Assembly (NCBI GenBank): GCA_016710935.1
Contig: JADJTY010000003.1
Coordinates: 62,001 to 126,000, forward strand
Origin: Chitinophagaceae bacterium
GTDB lineage: Bacteria > Bacteroidota > Bacteroidia > Chitinophagales > Chitinophagaceae
Reading direction: 5' to 3'
DNA length: 64,000 bases
Shown: piece after piece, positions 45,096 to 53,789 of the stretch
Layout of the letters: each line of letters opens with the position of its first letter
Position numbering within the stretch: the first letter of the stretch is position 1
Notes under the pieces: model-generated
The model's input: the letters and a program-made list of their open reading frames with translations, nothing else
What the model was told of the DNA's origin: nothing
The model's database searches: none
Translations under genes and position numbers: made by a program

Positions 45096-45815
45096 ATGAC
45101 CGGTATCCTCATTCAACTGCTCATTTCCTGGCTTATCATATGGCTTTTTGAAAAAGGCAATCTTAGTTTTTTAGGTTTTTTTCCCACCAAAAAACGATTG
45201 ATTGGCTTTGCTTTATTTTTTACTGCTACAGCCCTTTGTTGCTCCTCCGATTTTTTTATGCGTATGTTGTTTGCAAAGCAGGAGTGGGAGCTAAACCCGA
45301 AGCTCACAGCTAACCTGGTTTTAACCGGAATCTGGTGGAATATCAAATCGGTCTTATTTGAAGAGCTGATATTCAGGGGCATTATATTTTATGTCCTCAT
45401 CAAAAAACTGGGCCATACCAAAGCCATCATCATTTCGGCCATTGCTTTTGGAATATATCACTGGTTCTCTCATGAAGTACTGGGCGATCCTGTTCAAATG
45501 GCCATAACATTTGTTGTTACCGGTGCCATGGGATTGGTATATGCTTACAGCTATGCAAAAACCTTTTCCTTGTATTATCCAATAGCCATTCACCTGGGCT
45601 GGAACCTGACCAGCAGTGTGATCTTCAGTAAAAGCATTTTGGGCAACCAGTTGTTTACACAGGTACAGCCTGTGCCGGAGGTTCAGGTGGGCTATTTTAT
45701 TTATTTCTGTATTGCATTCATGCCGTTACTGAGTGCAATTTTAGTAAATTATTTTATGGCGAGGCGTCTTAAACAGCAACCTATTCCCCATCCACGATCT
45801 CCCCATAATCAATAA
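45096..45815 (+). CDS. CPBP-family intramembrane metalloprotease
   Basis: 239 residues and about six to eight hydrophobic segments. The three CPBP (Abi/Rce1-type) motifs are visible: EELIFRGIIFY, FGIYHWFSHE and HLGWNL. These proteins are Rce1-like intramembrane proteases, often linked to bacteriocin immunity or unknown roles. The 3' end overlaps the convergent SET-domain gene by 35 bp. Confidence 0.85.
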   Translation: MTGILIQLLISWLIIWLFEKGNLSFLGFFPTKKRLIGFALFFTATALCCSSDFFMRMLFAKQEWELNPKLTANLVLTGIWWNIKSVLFEELIFRGIIFYVLIKKLGHTKAIIISAIAFGIYHWFSHEVLGDPVQMAITFVVTGAMGLVYAYSYAKTFSLYYPIAIHLGWNLTSSVIFSKSILGNQLFTQVQPVPEVQVGYFIYFCIAFMPLLSAILVNYFMARRLKQQPIPHPRSPHNQ

Positions 45816-46194
45816 CCAGTTCCTCACCCTGCTTAATATCTTTGATCGCTTCAAAAAACTCGCCATCATTTATAGAGATCACATTGGGAGAATCAGAATG
45901 ATTTAAAAAATTAACCAGGTCCATTTTTTTAAAACCATAGTCAGGTACAAAATAATTTTCATCATCATACAGGCAATAATTTTCTATCAATGCTTTTGCA
46001 TGGGCGGGTAAATTTTCTACTTCGGTTTTAGAAATGGGTATCCACTGTTCCTGTTCATTGGCCTGGCTGAACATACTGCGGCAACCACTGGGAATATCCT
46101 GCAAGGCAAAAACCCCAATACCTTCAATGGGAGAGGGTTTTATCATTACCCAGGTATTGCCTGAGAGTTCCTGTAACAGTTCTGCTTTTGTCAT
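45781..46194 (-). CDS. SET-domain protein (putative lysine methyltransferase)
   Basis: 137 residues, essentially one SET domain: SPIEGIGVFALQDIPSGC at the start, NFLNHSDSPNV in the middle and GEELVIDYGEI at the end. These carry the AdoMet-binding and pseudoknot (NHS, DYG) features. SET proteins methylate lysines; bacterial targets are mostly unknown. Its start overlaps the end of the lysoplasmalogenase gene by 4 bp (ATGA), suggesting coupling. The 3' end overlaps the CPBP gene. Confidence 0.85.
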   Translation of the reverse strand: MTKAELLQELSGNTWVMIKPSPIEGIGVFALQDIPSGCRSMFSQANEQEQWIPISKTEVENLPAHAKALIENYCLYDDENYFVPDYGFKKMDLVNFLNHSDSPNVISINDGEFFEAIKDIKQGEELVIDYGEIVDGE

Positions 46195-46889
46195 GAGTCA
46201 ACCTGTTGGGTATACCCGGCGATTATAAAGAATTGTGCAATACAATAGGTGAGCATGATGAACACACCTGCATAAGCAAAGGGCTGATCCGCAGGATGCT
46301 GCGCATAAAATTTTTTGATGGCGAGTAAAGAATCGGAAAACACAAATGCACCAGCGCCCAGCAGGTAACACGCAGCAGCTTTTTTATTTACTTTTAAAAA
46401 GATATGCAGGCTGCAAAGTAACATGCTGCAGATAACAGCTGCATAAATCATTACTGGTAATTTCAGTTCTTTTTCTATATGCGGATATAGTTGCCAAACC
46501 AGTGTAATGCCATAGGCAAGCACCAATGCTATTAAAACCGGTTGTTTTTTAAGCAGGGAGGGTTTATCAGACTGTATGCGTAAAAAATAAACAATGTAAA
46601 AAATATGGGTGGTTAAAAAACTAAGCAGGCCAAAAATGAAGAACAGCGGATGTTTATATTCAAACAATAAAAATACATCGCCCAGCCAGGAGAAAATTAA
46701 ACCGGTCAATAATACATTTTTTCCGGGAGCAGCTGATCGGGTAAAATACAATAACAGCCATAAAGCCGGTATCAGCAATGGTTTTACAACAAAATGCAGC
46801 ATTTCAATATTTGCAGCAATGCCCGCCACATCCAGCAGGGTTAATAAGAAGAACAGAAAGGCTAATTTTTTTTGAACCGGTTGCTGCAT
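46191..46889 (-). CDS. Lysoplasmalogenase (YhhN/TMEM86 family)
   Basis: 232 residues with about eight transmembrane segments. The family's motifs are FVVKPLLIPALWLLLYF, LIFSWLGDVFLLFE (with the conserved Asp) and GAGAFVFSDSLLA. The family cleaves lysoplasmalogens or related lysolipids at the vinyl ether bond. It is followed directly by the SET-domain gene. Confidence 0.85.
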   Translation of the reverse strand: MQQPVQKKLAFLFFLLTLLDVAGIAANIEMLHFVVKPLLIPALWLLLYFTRSAAPGKNVLLTGLIFSWLGDVFLLFEYKHPLFFIFGLLSFLTTHIFYIVYFLRIQSDKPSLLKKQPVLIALVLAYGITLVWQLYPHIEKELKLPVMIYAAVICSMLLCSLHIFLKVNKKAAACYLLGAGAFVFSDSLLAIKKFYAQHPADQPFAYAGVFIMLTYCIAQFFIIAGYTQQVDS

Positions 46890-46927
46890 GTTTGGTTAGA
46901 TTGATAAGCTGCCTGCGGGCAGGTTTG

Positions 46928-47817
46928 CTACTTCAATTGAATAAAAGCTTTGCCTGAATAATAATATTTATTAAGCGAATCTTTGATCCGGGCTGTATCA
47001 GTCAGCGGCAATGTAAAGGGCTCTGCAAGCCTGTATGAAACCGAATCCGTTTTGTACAAGATAACTTTATGGTTGCGGGCTGTAAGCACATTCATTCGGT
47101 TTACAGCGGCGGCAGAATCGGCTGTTTGCAAAAAACTACTTTAAAAGTATAGCCATCAGCGGCAGCAAGTGGTGCTGTTATTTTAATGGCAACGGTATCG
47201 GGTGGCGGTATGTTATTATTTATCGTGTCGGCTTTAACCTCCACAGTAGTTGGCTCAGCTGCTGGTTTGGTGTTTCTAATAAAAAAATACCATACTACTG
47301 TACCAATCAAACCCAACCCGATGATTAATCCTGCTATCAGCAAGCCTGTTTTACTGTTTCCTTCAGTTTTTTTGCTTTCCGATGCAAAAGATATTTCAGG
47401 ATTTACTCTTGCTTCTTTTAATGCAGCCGGTGTGTTTTCCAGTTTTGCATGAAATGTATATCCTTTTGTAAACTCCAGTTCGCCCTGTTGATTTTTTACC
47501 AGCATGCCCATACCATCTACTTTAAATGGTTTGCCGATGTTTAAGAATTGTTTACCCAGAACCAGGTAGCTGTCCAGGTCGGCAGCAGCCAGCGATTTCA
47601 TTTTGCGTGTCTGCTGTACTATAAAATCAATGAGGGCTTCATCTGCAACTGCTTTTGGGTTGTATTGAAATGAAATAGCATTTTCCGGTATCTCAGCATC
47701 TTTATCATTTTCTTTAGGCATTACAAAATCAGGAGACAGGATAAAGGTTCCCATTCCCTGTAAGGTAACTTCCCGGTTATTGTAAAAATGCTGAACCAGC
47801 AGTTGTTCTATTTTCAT
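46928..47817 (-). CDS. HU-CCDC81-like and SPOR domain protein (one frame break)
   Basis: The first 238 codons (47101-47817) contain an N-terminal CCDC81-like HU region (MKIEQLLVQHFYNNREV... LQGMGTF, then GKPFKVDGMGMLVKN) and a transmembrane helix (about residues 157-178). The frame then stops just after the start of a SPOR-like domain (YTFKVVF). One more base in the 6-A run at 47130-47135 continues it as LQTADSAAAVNRMNVLTARN to a stop at 46928, giving about 296 residues. SPOR domains bind denuded septal peptidoglycan, so a division or cell-wall role is likely. Confidence 0.8.
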
Positions 47818-48152
47818 GCAGAATATTTAGACTTGACAAACCTACAAGATAATCATTAGATGGCAAAGTTCTGGGGGGAATGGAACACGGATACTTCGAC
47901 ATGCCCGGTACGCGGATTTGACAGATGTACACAGATTTTTTTTTCTGTTTTGCAGAAAGATCCGGTTACCCGGGTACTCTGCAATCCTGCGAAGCAGGAT
48001 TATCCTGTGATTATCCAATCTTAAAAGCTGGTTCTTGGGTTAGTGAACAGTTAAATCGGGTATTAAATCCGGTAAATCCGCTTAATTCCCGCCTGAATAA
48101 CTTTAGTCGGGCAGGCGTGTCATCAATGTTCTATTTGCATTAGTTTTGCAGC
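47818..48152. other. Intergenic region with small hairpins
   Basis: 335 bp between divergent genes. It holds a hairpin AATCCTGC-GAA-GCAGGATT (about 47983-48001) and runs of ATCCNGTA-like words typical of Bacteroidota intergenic DNA. A 72-codon frame at 47925-48143 has no family features and is not called. Confidence 0.55.
48141..48148 (+). promoter_or_regulatory. -7 promoter element, 4 nt from ATG
   Basis: TAGTTTTG is followed by CAGC and then the ATG at 48153, the same spacing as at pyrE and prfB. No clear -33. Confidence 0.4.
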
Positions 48153-48485
48153 ATGCTTTCAGAAAAGGATAAGGAGTTTATAATCTATTGGGAAAAAGAA
48201 AAGGAGCGTAGAAGTACTTTTTCTGCAAAACTTATACAGGGCTTACCCATGGCTGCATTATTCTCTGTTCCGATCCTGTTATTTATTACAGCCATTTATC
48301 TTTTTTTTCCTGAATGGTACACAAAAATTTCCAGCAGGTTGCCGGGGTCAATAACAACCATTGTCATTGCAGTTATCATCTGTATACTTTTCTTTTCCTA
48401 TTTTCGTATGCAGTATAAATGGGAAATGAATGAACAACTGTACCGGGAGTTAAAACAAAAGGCGGCCCGTACAAACGAAAAATAA
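48153..48485 (+). CDS. Small two-helix membrane protein
   Basis: 110 residues: a charged N terminus (EKDKEFIIYWEKEKERR), two transmembrane helices (about residues 34-52 and 64-84) and a charged tail. The family is not recognised, but such proteins are frequent in Bacteroidota. It lies 26 bp before the FKBP gene and may share its transcript. Confidence 0.65.
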   Translation: MLSEKDKEFIIYWEKEKERRSTFSAKLIQGLPMAALFSVPILLFITAIYLFFPEWYTKISSRLPGSITTIVIAVIICILFFSYFRMQYKWEMNEQLYRELKQKAARTNEK

Positions 48486-48511
48486 ATTTCACTAAACATA
48501 AAAATTAAATT

Positions 48512-48994
48512 ATGATCCGTAGGTTAATTATTCTTGTATCTTTTTGTGGTGTAATGCTTTCATGCAAAAAATCAGATACCAACAGCTGCAATTTTACTAC
48601 TTCCAATGTTGTTGTACCGGCTTCTGAAATGACATCACTGCAGGGCTGGGTTGCCGCTAACAAACCGGCTGCCATTTTACACCCGGGTGGCTTTTACTAT
48701 GAGATCATTGCTGCAGGTACCGGAACAGTAACACCGGGTATTTGCTCGGATGTACGGGTAAAATATACCGGCTTTTTAACCACAGGATTTAAATTTGATG
48801 AAGAACTAACCGGTATCACTTTTAAACTTGGACAGTTGATAGTGGGCTGGCAACGTGGTCTGCCGCTGATCAAGAAAGGAGGTACCATCTATTTATACCT
48901 GCCACCATCACTTGGTTATGGCAATAGTGCTGTGGGTTCTATCCCGGCAAATTCTATTCTTATATTTTCAGTTGAGTTAGTGGATGTAGTATAA
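48512..48994 (+). CDS. FKBP-type peptidyl-prolyl isomerase lipoprotein
   Basis: 160 residues. A lipoprotein signal (LIILVSFCGVMLSCKK) anchors it. The FKBP domain shows DVRVKYTGFL, then IVGWQRGLPLIKKGGTIYLYLPPSLGYG and ANSILIFSVELVDV. Such exported FKBPs speed folding of envelope proteins by isomerising prolyl bonds. The length suits a single FKBP domain. Confidence 0.92.
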   Translation: MIRRLIILVSFCGVMLSCKKSDTNSCNFTTSNVVVPASEMTSLQGWVAANKPAAILHPGGFYYEIIAAGTGTVTPGICSDVRVKYTGFLTTGFKFDEELTGITFKLGQLIVGWQRGLPLIKKGGTIYLYLPPSLGYGNSAVGSIPANSILIFSVELVDVV

Positions 48995-49025
48995 TGATTT
49001 AAAAAATCTTACTTAAACCCGGTAT

Positions 49026-50453
49026 GTGAGTCACGAAGCCATTTCAGTTTTTGACATGTTTAAAATTGGTGTAGGGCCATCCAGCAGCCATACCCTTGGC
49101 CCATGGCGTGCTGCACAGCAGTTTACAGAGTCATTGATCACCAAAAATTTGCTGAATGATGTTAAGGAAATACGTGTTTTACTCTACGGCTCCTTAGCTA
49201 AAACCGGTGTTGGTCATGGTACTGGTATTGCCGTACAACTGGGACTAAGCGGCGATGATCCGGTAACCTTTGATGTAAATAATATTGATGCCAAGATTGC
49301 CGATATCAAAAGCATGAAGAAGATATTGCTATCGGGCAAACATGAAATTGATTTTGACCCGGCAGAAGATATCGAGTTTTTAATGAGCGAATCTTTACCC
49401 TTTCATCCCAATGCTTTAAGTTTTTTGGTTACCCTGCACAATGATGAAAATTTTGCAGAAACCTTCTATTCCATTGGCGGTGGGTTTGTTACCAAAGAGG
49501 ATGAAACCCAAAGCAGCACTGCCGATGTGCATCTCCCTTTTCCTATCAACACATCTGACGAATTATTGCACTGGTGCATGAAAACCGGGCATAACATCAG
49601 CGAAGTGGTGCTGGAAAATGAAACAGCATGGCGCAGCGAAGCGGCTACAAAATCCGGCTTAATCAATATCTGGAATGTGATGAAAGCCTGTATTTACAGA
49701 GGTTGCCATGTTTCGGGCATTTTGCCCGGCGGACTTCAGGTAAAACGGCGGGCTGCCAGTTTAAATGATAAACTCATCAATGGCAGAACCTATACCGATT
49801 ACAACAGCTGGCTGCAACTGGTAAAAGACGGGGGCAATAATTTTACTTATATACTGGATTGGGTTAGTTGTTTTGCCCTGGCGGTGAATGAGGAGAATGC
49901 AAGTTTTGGCAGGGTAGTAACAGCACCTACAAATGGTGCTGCCGGTGTTATTCCGGCTGTATTGCAATATTATATTGCCTTTTGTGATGGAGATAAAGAA
50001 GAAAAAATAATCCAGTTTTTATTAACTGCTGCCGAAGTGGGTAGTATATTTAAAAAAGGCGCCACCATTTCTGCAGCCATGGGTGGTTGCCAGGCCGAAA
50101 TAGGTGTTAGCAGTGCTATGGCTGCAGCCGCACTTACCGAATGCCTGGGCGGTACCCAGCGCCAGACCTTAATGGCCGCCGAAATTGCGATGGAGCATCA
50201 CCTGGGTATGACCTGCGATCCCATTGGCGGCCTGGTACAGGTACCCTGCATAGAACGCAATACCATGGGCGCCATCAAGGCCATTACTGCCAGCCAACTG
50301 GCCATGCAAAGCACCCCCGATTATGCCAAAGTAAGTTTAGACGGCGTTATAAAAACCATGTGGGAAACTGCACTGGATATGAACCACAAATACAAAGAAA
50401 CCGCTGATGGGGGATTGGCGGTTAATGTGCCGCTGAGTCTTTCAGAATGCTAA
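49026..50453 (+). CDS. sdaA: L-serine ammonia-lyase (L-serine dehydratase), single chain
   Basis: 475 residues with GTG start. It converts L-serine to pyruvate and ammonia with an oxygen-sensitive 4Fe-4S cluster. The N terminus DMFKIGVGPSSSHTLGPWRA and the C-terminal AMGGCQAEIGVSSAMAAAAL and GMTCDPIGGLVQVPCIERN supply the cluster cysteines and substrate loop. Alpha and beta parts are fused as in E. coli SdaA. The stop codon TAA lies exactly at the edge of the left inverted repeat of the DUF559 unit. Confidence 0.95.
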   Translation: MSHEAISVFDMFKIGVGPSSSHTLGPWRAAQQFTESLITKNLLNDVKEIRVLLYGSLAKTGVGHGTGIAVQLGLSGDDPVTFDVNNIDAKIADIKSMKKILLSGKHEIDFDPAEDIEFLMSESLPFHPNALSFLVTLHNDENFAETFYSIGGGFVTKEDETQSSTADVHLPFPINTSDELLHWCMKTGHNISEVVLENETAWRSEAATKSGLINIWNVMKACIYRGCHVSGILPGGLQVKRRAASLNDKLINGRTYTDYNSWLQLVKDGGNNFTYILDWVSCFALAVNEENASFGRVVTAPTNGAAGVIPAVLQYYIAFCDGDKEEKIIQFLLTAAEVGSIFKKGATISAAMGGCQAEIGVSSAMAAAALTECLGGTQRQTLMAAEIAMEHHLGMTCDPIGGLVQVPCIERNTMGAIKAITASQLAMQSTPDYAKVSLDGVIKTMWETALDMNHKYKETADGGLAVNVPLSLSEC

Positions 50454-50484
50454 ACCCCCTCCGCCCCCTGAAGGGGGAACTTTG
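50453..50484. repeat. Left 32-bp inverted repeat of the DUF559 unit
   Basis: A 32-bp C/G-rich sequence beginning AACCCCCTCCGCCCCCTGAA is repeated in perfect reverse complement at 50905-50936. Internally CCCCCTGAAGGGGG can form its own hairpin. It begins at the sdaA stop codon. Confidence 0.95.
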
Positions 50485-50492
50485 GAGCATGA

Positions 50493-50861
50493 TTACTTTA
50501 AGTGCTCTTCAATTGTTTGCAGAACTGATTCCAATTGGTTTGTAATTTCTTTTGTTGTAAATCTGATGACTCTTAATCCCAGTGCTTCTAATTCTCGTTG
50601 TCTTAATTCATCTTTAATTTTAATTTCTTCTTGATCATGAATACTTCCATCTATTTCAATTACCAGTTTTTTAGAATGACAATACATGTCAACAATGTAA
50701 AATGATATTGGATGTTGCCTTCTGAATTTCATATCAGGAAAATATTCTTTCAATCTGCCCCATAAAATCATTTCAGTTGGCGTAACATTATTTCTAAGCT
50801 TTTTAGCCTTTTCAAAAATCAAATTTCCGGCTCCATAAAACATGTTTTCTTTCATATTCAT
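50493..50861 (-). CDS. DUF559 (Vsr/PD-(D/E)xK-type) endonuclease-like protein
   Basis: 122 residues from ATG 50861; an in-frame GTG at 50897 would also be possible. The DUF559 pattern is complete: KAKKLRNNVTPTEMILWGRL, then MKFRRQHPISFYIVDMYC, then KKLVIEIDGSIHDQEE and LEALGLRVIRFTTKEI. The Glu of TPTE, the Asp of YIVD and the E-x-D of VIEIDG match the Vsr-like nuclease core. DUF559 proteins are thought to be nucleases of unknown target. By eye the gene is more A+T-rich than sdaA and smpB. It lies between 32-bp perfect inverted repeats. Confidence 0.85.
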   Translation of the reverse strand: MNMKENMFYGAGNLIFEKAKKLRNNVTPTEMILWGRLKEYFPDMKFRRQHPISFYIVDMYCHSKKLVIEIDGSIHDQEEIKIKDELRQRELEALGLRVIRFTTKEITNQLESVLQTIEEHLK

Positions 50862-50904
50862 ATCTGCTATCGATATAAAATAAAACTCCTGCACCACCAG
50901 AGTT

Positions 50905-50936
50905 CAAAGTTCCCCCTTCAGGGGGCGGAGGGGGTT
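50905..50936. repeat. Right 32-bp inverted repeat of the DUF559 unit
   Basis: Perfect reverse complement of 50453-50484. Its last two bases form part of the smpB stop codon (TAA, 50935-50937 on the minus strand). Confidence 0.95.
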
Positions 50937-51372
50937 AGACCCCGTACTTCCTCTTAATATCCCTATCCGTCTCTCTCTCTTTAATGCTATCCCGCTTATC
51001 GTAATTCTTTTTGCCTTTGCCCAGCCCTATCTCCATTTTAAAATAGCCTGATTCGGCTAAGAATAAACGCAGTGGTATGATGGAATAGCCTTTCTCTTTG
51101 ATCTTGTTCTCCAGCTTTTTTAATTCACGTTTGTTGAGGAGCAGTTTTCTTTCCTGCAGGGGCTCGTGGTTGCTGTGGGTACCAAATGAGTATTCAGAAA
51201 TGTGCAGGCTTTTTACAAACAGTTCTCCCTGGTGAAAAATGCAGTAACTGTCATTAAAGCTGGCTTTGCCAGCCCGCAATGATTTTATTTCGGTACCGCT
51301 CAATACCATACCGGCTATATAAGTTGCTTCAAAAAAGTATTCGTAATGCGCCTTGCGGTTTGTAAGTTCCAA
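50935..51372 (-). CDS. smpB: SsrA-binding protein SmpB
   Basis: 145 residues. SmpB brings tmRNA to stalled ribosomes. NRKAHYEYFFEATYIAGMVL, GTEIKSLRAGKASF and the basic C terminus GKKNYDKRDSIKERETDRD are the conserved parts. The start is TTG at 51372. A -7 element TACCTTTG (51390-51397, minus strand) precedes it. The stop codon merges with the right end of the DUF559 inverted repeat. Confidence 0.95.
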   Translation of the reverse strand: MELTNRKAHYEYFFEATYIAGMVLSGTEIKSLRAGKASFNDSYCIFHQGELFVKSLHISEYSFGTHSNHEPLQERKLLLNKRELKKLENKIKEKGYSIIPLRLFLAESGYFKMEIGLGKGKKNYDKRDSIKERETDRDIKRKYGV

Positions 51373-51389
51373 TGCCTGAGTTTTTTGTG

Positions 51390-51397
51390 CAAAGGTA
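51390..51397 (-). promoter_or_regulatory. -7 promoter element of smpB
   Basis: TACCTTTG on the minus strand, the same octamer as at groES and prfB, 17 nt before the TTG start. No clear -33. Confidence 0.45.
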
Positions 51398-51427
51398 TTG
51401 GGTTTACTTTTTTAAGCTGCTATATAA

Positions 51428-53728
51428 TTATTTAATGATTGTAACATACCCAGTTAACGGATCTCTGCCGCTTCCCGGTTCTATAATGTAATAGTAGGTA
51501 TCCATGGGTAATTCCTTACCCTTGTACCTGCCGTTCCAGGCAGTATAACTGCCGCGGCTTTCAAAAACCTTTTGCCCTGTACGGGTAAATACCTGTGTTT
51601 GCTGGCTTTTATATTCCTCCAGGTATTGAATTTCCCAACGGTCATTAATGCCATCGTTGTTGGGCGAAAATGTGTTGGGTATGCGGGGAATTTTTAAAAC
51701 ATCTACATACATATCATCTGTAAGGATGCAACCACCTTTGCCGGTTACGGTCAGCGTGTACAACATATCAAATTTTGGATCAACACATGTTGGTGTTATT
51801 ACATCAGCCCTGTTCAGGTATTGGGAAGGGGTCCATAAATAGGTAAGCCCGTCTCCGGTAGCTGCGGCATTAATGCTAAGGCTTCCGCCTTCCAGCACGG
51901 TTCTGTCGGGTCCGGCATGGGCAGTGGGATAGGGGTGAACGTTTATCGGTTTACTGAGCATAGCTGATCTGCATCCAAAACTATTTATCGTGTATAGGTT
52001 TACGTTATAGGTTTGCGGGGCAGTATAAATGTATAAAACGTTTTGTGTGTTTCTTACTCTTCCATCGCCCAGATCCCAGTTCCACTGCAGGGTTACCCCA
52101 TCCATACTGTTTGTTGAGTCGGTTAAAAACACAGCATCACCCAAACAAATATTGGGCTTACTGATACCAAATGCTGTTTTTGGCTGGGGATGAATGGTAT
52201 TTACGAGGATGGTGGTATCCTTTACACATCCGCCATTGCTGGTAACCCTCAGGTATACATTGCGCTGGCCGGTATCGGTGTACACATGTGTTGGTGTTTT
52301 TAGTGCAGAAAAATTATTGGGGCCACTTAATGGGTCATCAAAATTCCATCGGTATTGAAATAAGTTTTCTGATCCATCAGATATGCTTGACAGATTTGTA
52401 AAAGTGATGGATGCATCGGGCAAACAAACCGTATCGGGAAAGGCAAAATTTACAACAGGCTTTGGAAACACATCAAATGGAATGGCGATACCGGCAACGG
52501 AAGGTGTATCACATTCACTTAAGAGGGTATTGCCATCATTGCCGGCCCTAAGTACGATCTGAAAATTACCCGGTTGTAATAAAGTTGAATTGAAGTGTAA
52601 AACGATCTGCCTGGCTAATCCTCCAAAACAATTTACAGGCAATGCACTACTAATGTTGACAGGATAGGTTCCGGTAACAAAAAAATCACTGCCGTCTGGC
52701 GCTACGGAGCTGCATTTGATCGTTTCGGGGAAGTAAAGGATCACCGAATCGGTACTGCATTTGTTATTGGTAAGGTGATCAAATGGAACGGGTAACGGAG
52801 ATAAAACTGTGAACGGGATAGCTTCATCAACCGGGATGCCATTATCGCAAAGGTCCCATATCGTATTGCCATCGCCACCATTTTTCGCAATTAAATTATA
52901 GTTGCCAAGGGGTAAGGGAGCACTAAAAGTCAGTAGCACTGAATCCATATCAAAAGCATTGCTGCAACCAATACCTACAGCGCTGGTGATGAAAATGCCT
53001 GGTGGGGAGGGGTTTATCCTGAAATCTGTACCATCAGCCATCAGCGTGCTGCATTTCATTTTCTTATTAAGCTTTACCAGTATTTTGGTGCCATCACAGG
53101 TTGCACGGCTGGCCGTAAACATGTGTGGGGGTAAGGTATCCGTAATAACAGCCGTATTACCCGGACCTCCAAATGACAGATTGTATCCAAACTGTGTATT
53201 TTCAAAATGACTCACCAGTAAAAGATAATTATGGCCTACGATCAGGTTGGGCATCAGCGTAAAGCGGTTTTGGAATGGCCCCTGGCACTCAACCAGCGAA
53301 ACCCCGCCTGAGTCTTCACAGGCACCCGTTACGCCACCAAGCCCCGACCAGCTGCAGGCTACAAACATACTGGTATCCGTATAAATATCCTGCGGATTTT
53401 TTCCCGTTACATCAAATAGCTGCCAGTCATAATCTTCACTAAGTATATCGGGAGTAATAAAAAATGCCAGTTTACCACTTTGAAAGCAGGTGAATTTGTA
53501 CCAGAAGGGATTCTTGTCTGTGTACATCGTGTCATCTACACAAAGTGAAGCAACCCTTCTTTGTCCGCAAATCGGTACCGTATCCATATGAAAAACTGAA
53601 GTGCCGCAAACAGGAAATGCCGTTTCTGGATTTTGGCCAAGAATAGTGCAGGGTGTGGTTTGTGCCCATGAGGTTACAGGAATAAACAACAGGATAAAGA
53701 TGAATATGGGTAGCCTGCTAAGCAGCAT
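51428..53728 (-). CDS. Type IX-secreted protein with Ig-like, PKD and CHU_C domains
   Basis: 766 residues. Signal peptide (LLSRLPIFIFILLFIPVTSWA), an N-terminal region with several cysteine pairs, then two Ig-like domains (about residues 200-310 and 315-415) with related YNLIAKNGGDGNTIW and FQIVLRAGNDGNTLL segments. Two PKD domains (YRWNFDDP and WNWDLGDGRV) follow. The C-terminal sorting domain is IPNTFSPNNDGINDRWEI ... DPLTGYVTIIK. The last 270 residues closely parallel those of the 2127-residue adhesin. It should be secreted by the T9SS and anchored to the surface. Confidence 0.92.
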   Translation of the reverse strand: MLLSRLPIFIFILLFIPVTSWAQTTPCTILGQNPETAFPVCGTSVFHMDTVPICGQRRVASLCVDDTMYTDKNPFWYKFTCFQSGKLAFFITPDILSEDYDWQLFDVTGKNPQDIYTDTSMFVACSWSGLGGVTGACEDSGGVSLVECQGPFQNRFTLMPNLIVGHNYLLLVSHFENTQFGYNLSFGGPGNTAVITDTLPPHMFTASRATCDGTKILVKLNKKMKCSTLMADGTDFRINPSPPGIFITSAVGIGCSNAFDMDSVLLTFSAPLPLGNYNLIAKNGGDGNTIWDLCDNGIPVDEAIPFTVLSPLPVPFDHLTNNKCSTDSVILYFPETIKCSSVAPDGSDFFVTGTYPVNISSALPVNCFGGLARQIVLHFNSTLLQPGNFQIVLRAGNDGNTLLSECDTPSVAGIAIPFDVFPKPVVNFAFPDTVCLPDASITFTNLSSISDGSENLFQYRWNFDDPLSGPNNFSALKTPTHVYTDTGQRNVYLRVTSNGGCVKDTTILVNTIHPQPKTAFGISKPNICLGDAVFLTDSTNSMDGVTLQWNWDLGDGRVRNTQNVLYIYTAPQTYNVNLYTINSFGCRSAMLSKPINVHPYPTAHAGPDRTVLEGGSLSINAAATGDGLTYLWTPSQYLNRADVITPTCVDPKFDMLYTLTVTGKGGCILTDDMYVDVLKIPRIPNTFSPNNDGINDRWEIQYLEEYKSQQTQVFTRTGQKVFESRGSYTAWNGRYKGKELPMDTYYYIIEPGSGRDPLTGYVTIIK

Positions 53729-53789
53729 AATTTTAATTATTAATACTGCAGCGGTTGCTTTGGTAATTACATGATGCCTGCAGTAAATT

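Larger units (their letters stand above)
50453..50936. mobile_element. Putative 484-bp inverted-repeat element carrying a DUF559 nuclease gene
   Basis: Two perfect 32-bp inverted repeats bound a single small nuclease gene. The unit is inserted tightly between the stop codons of sdaA and smpB. No transposase, integrase or clear target duplication is seen; both outer ends read CTAA. DUF559 genes near such GC-rich inverted repeats recur in Bacteroidota genomes in my recollection. Mobility is therefore an inference. Confidence 0.55.

Noticed and set aside
47925..48143. 72-codon plus-strand frame
   Set aside because: It covers intergenic repeat words and hairpins and ends inside the next gene's promoter region.
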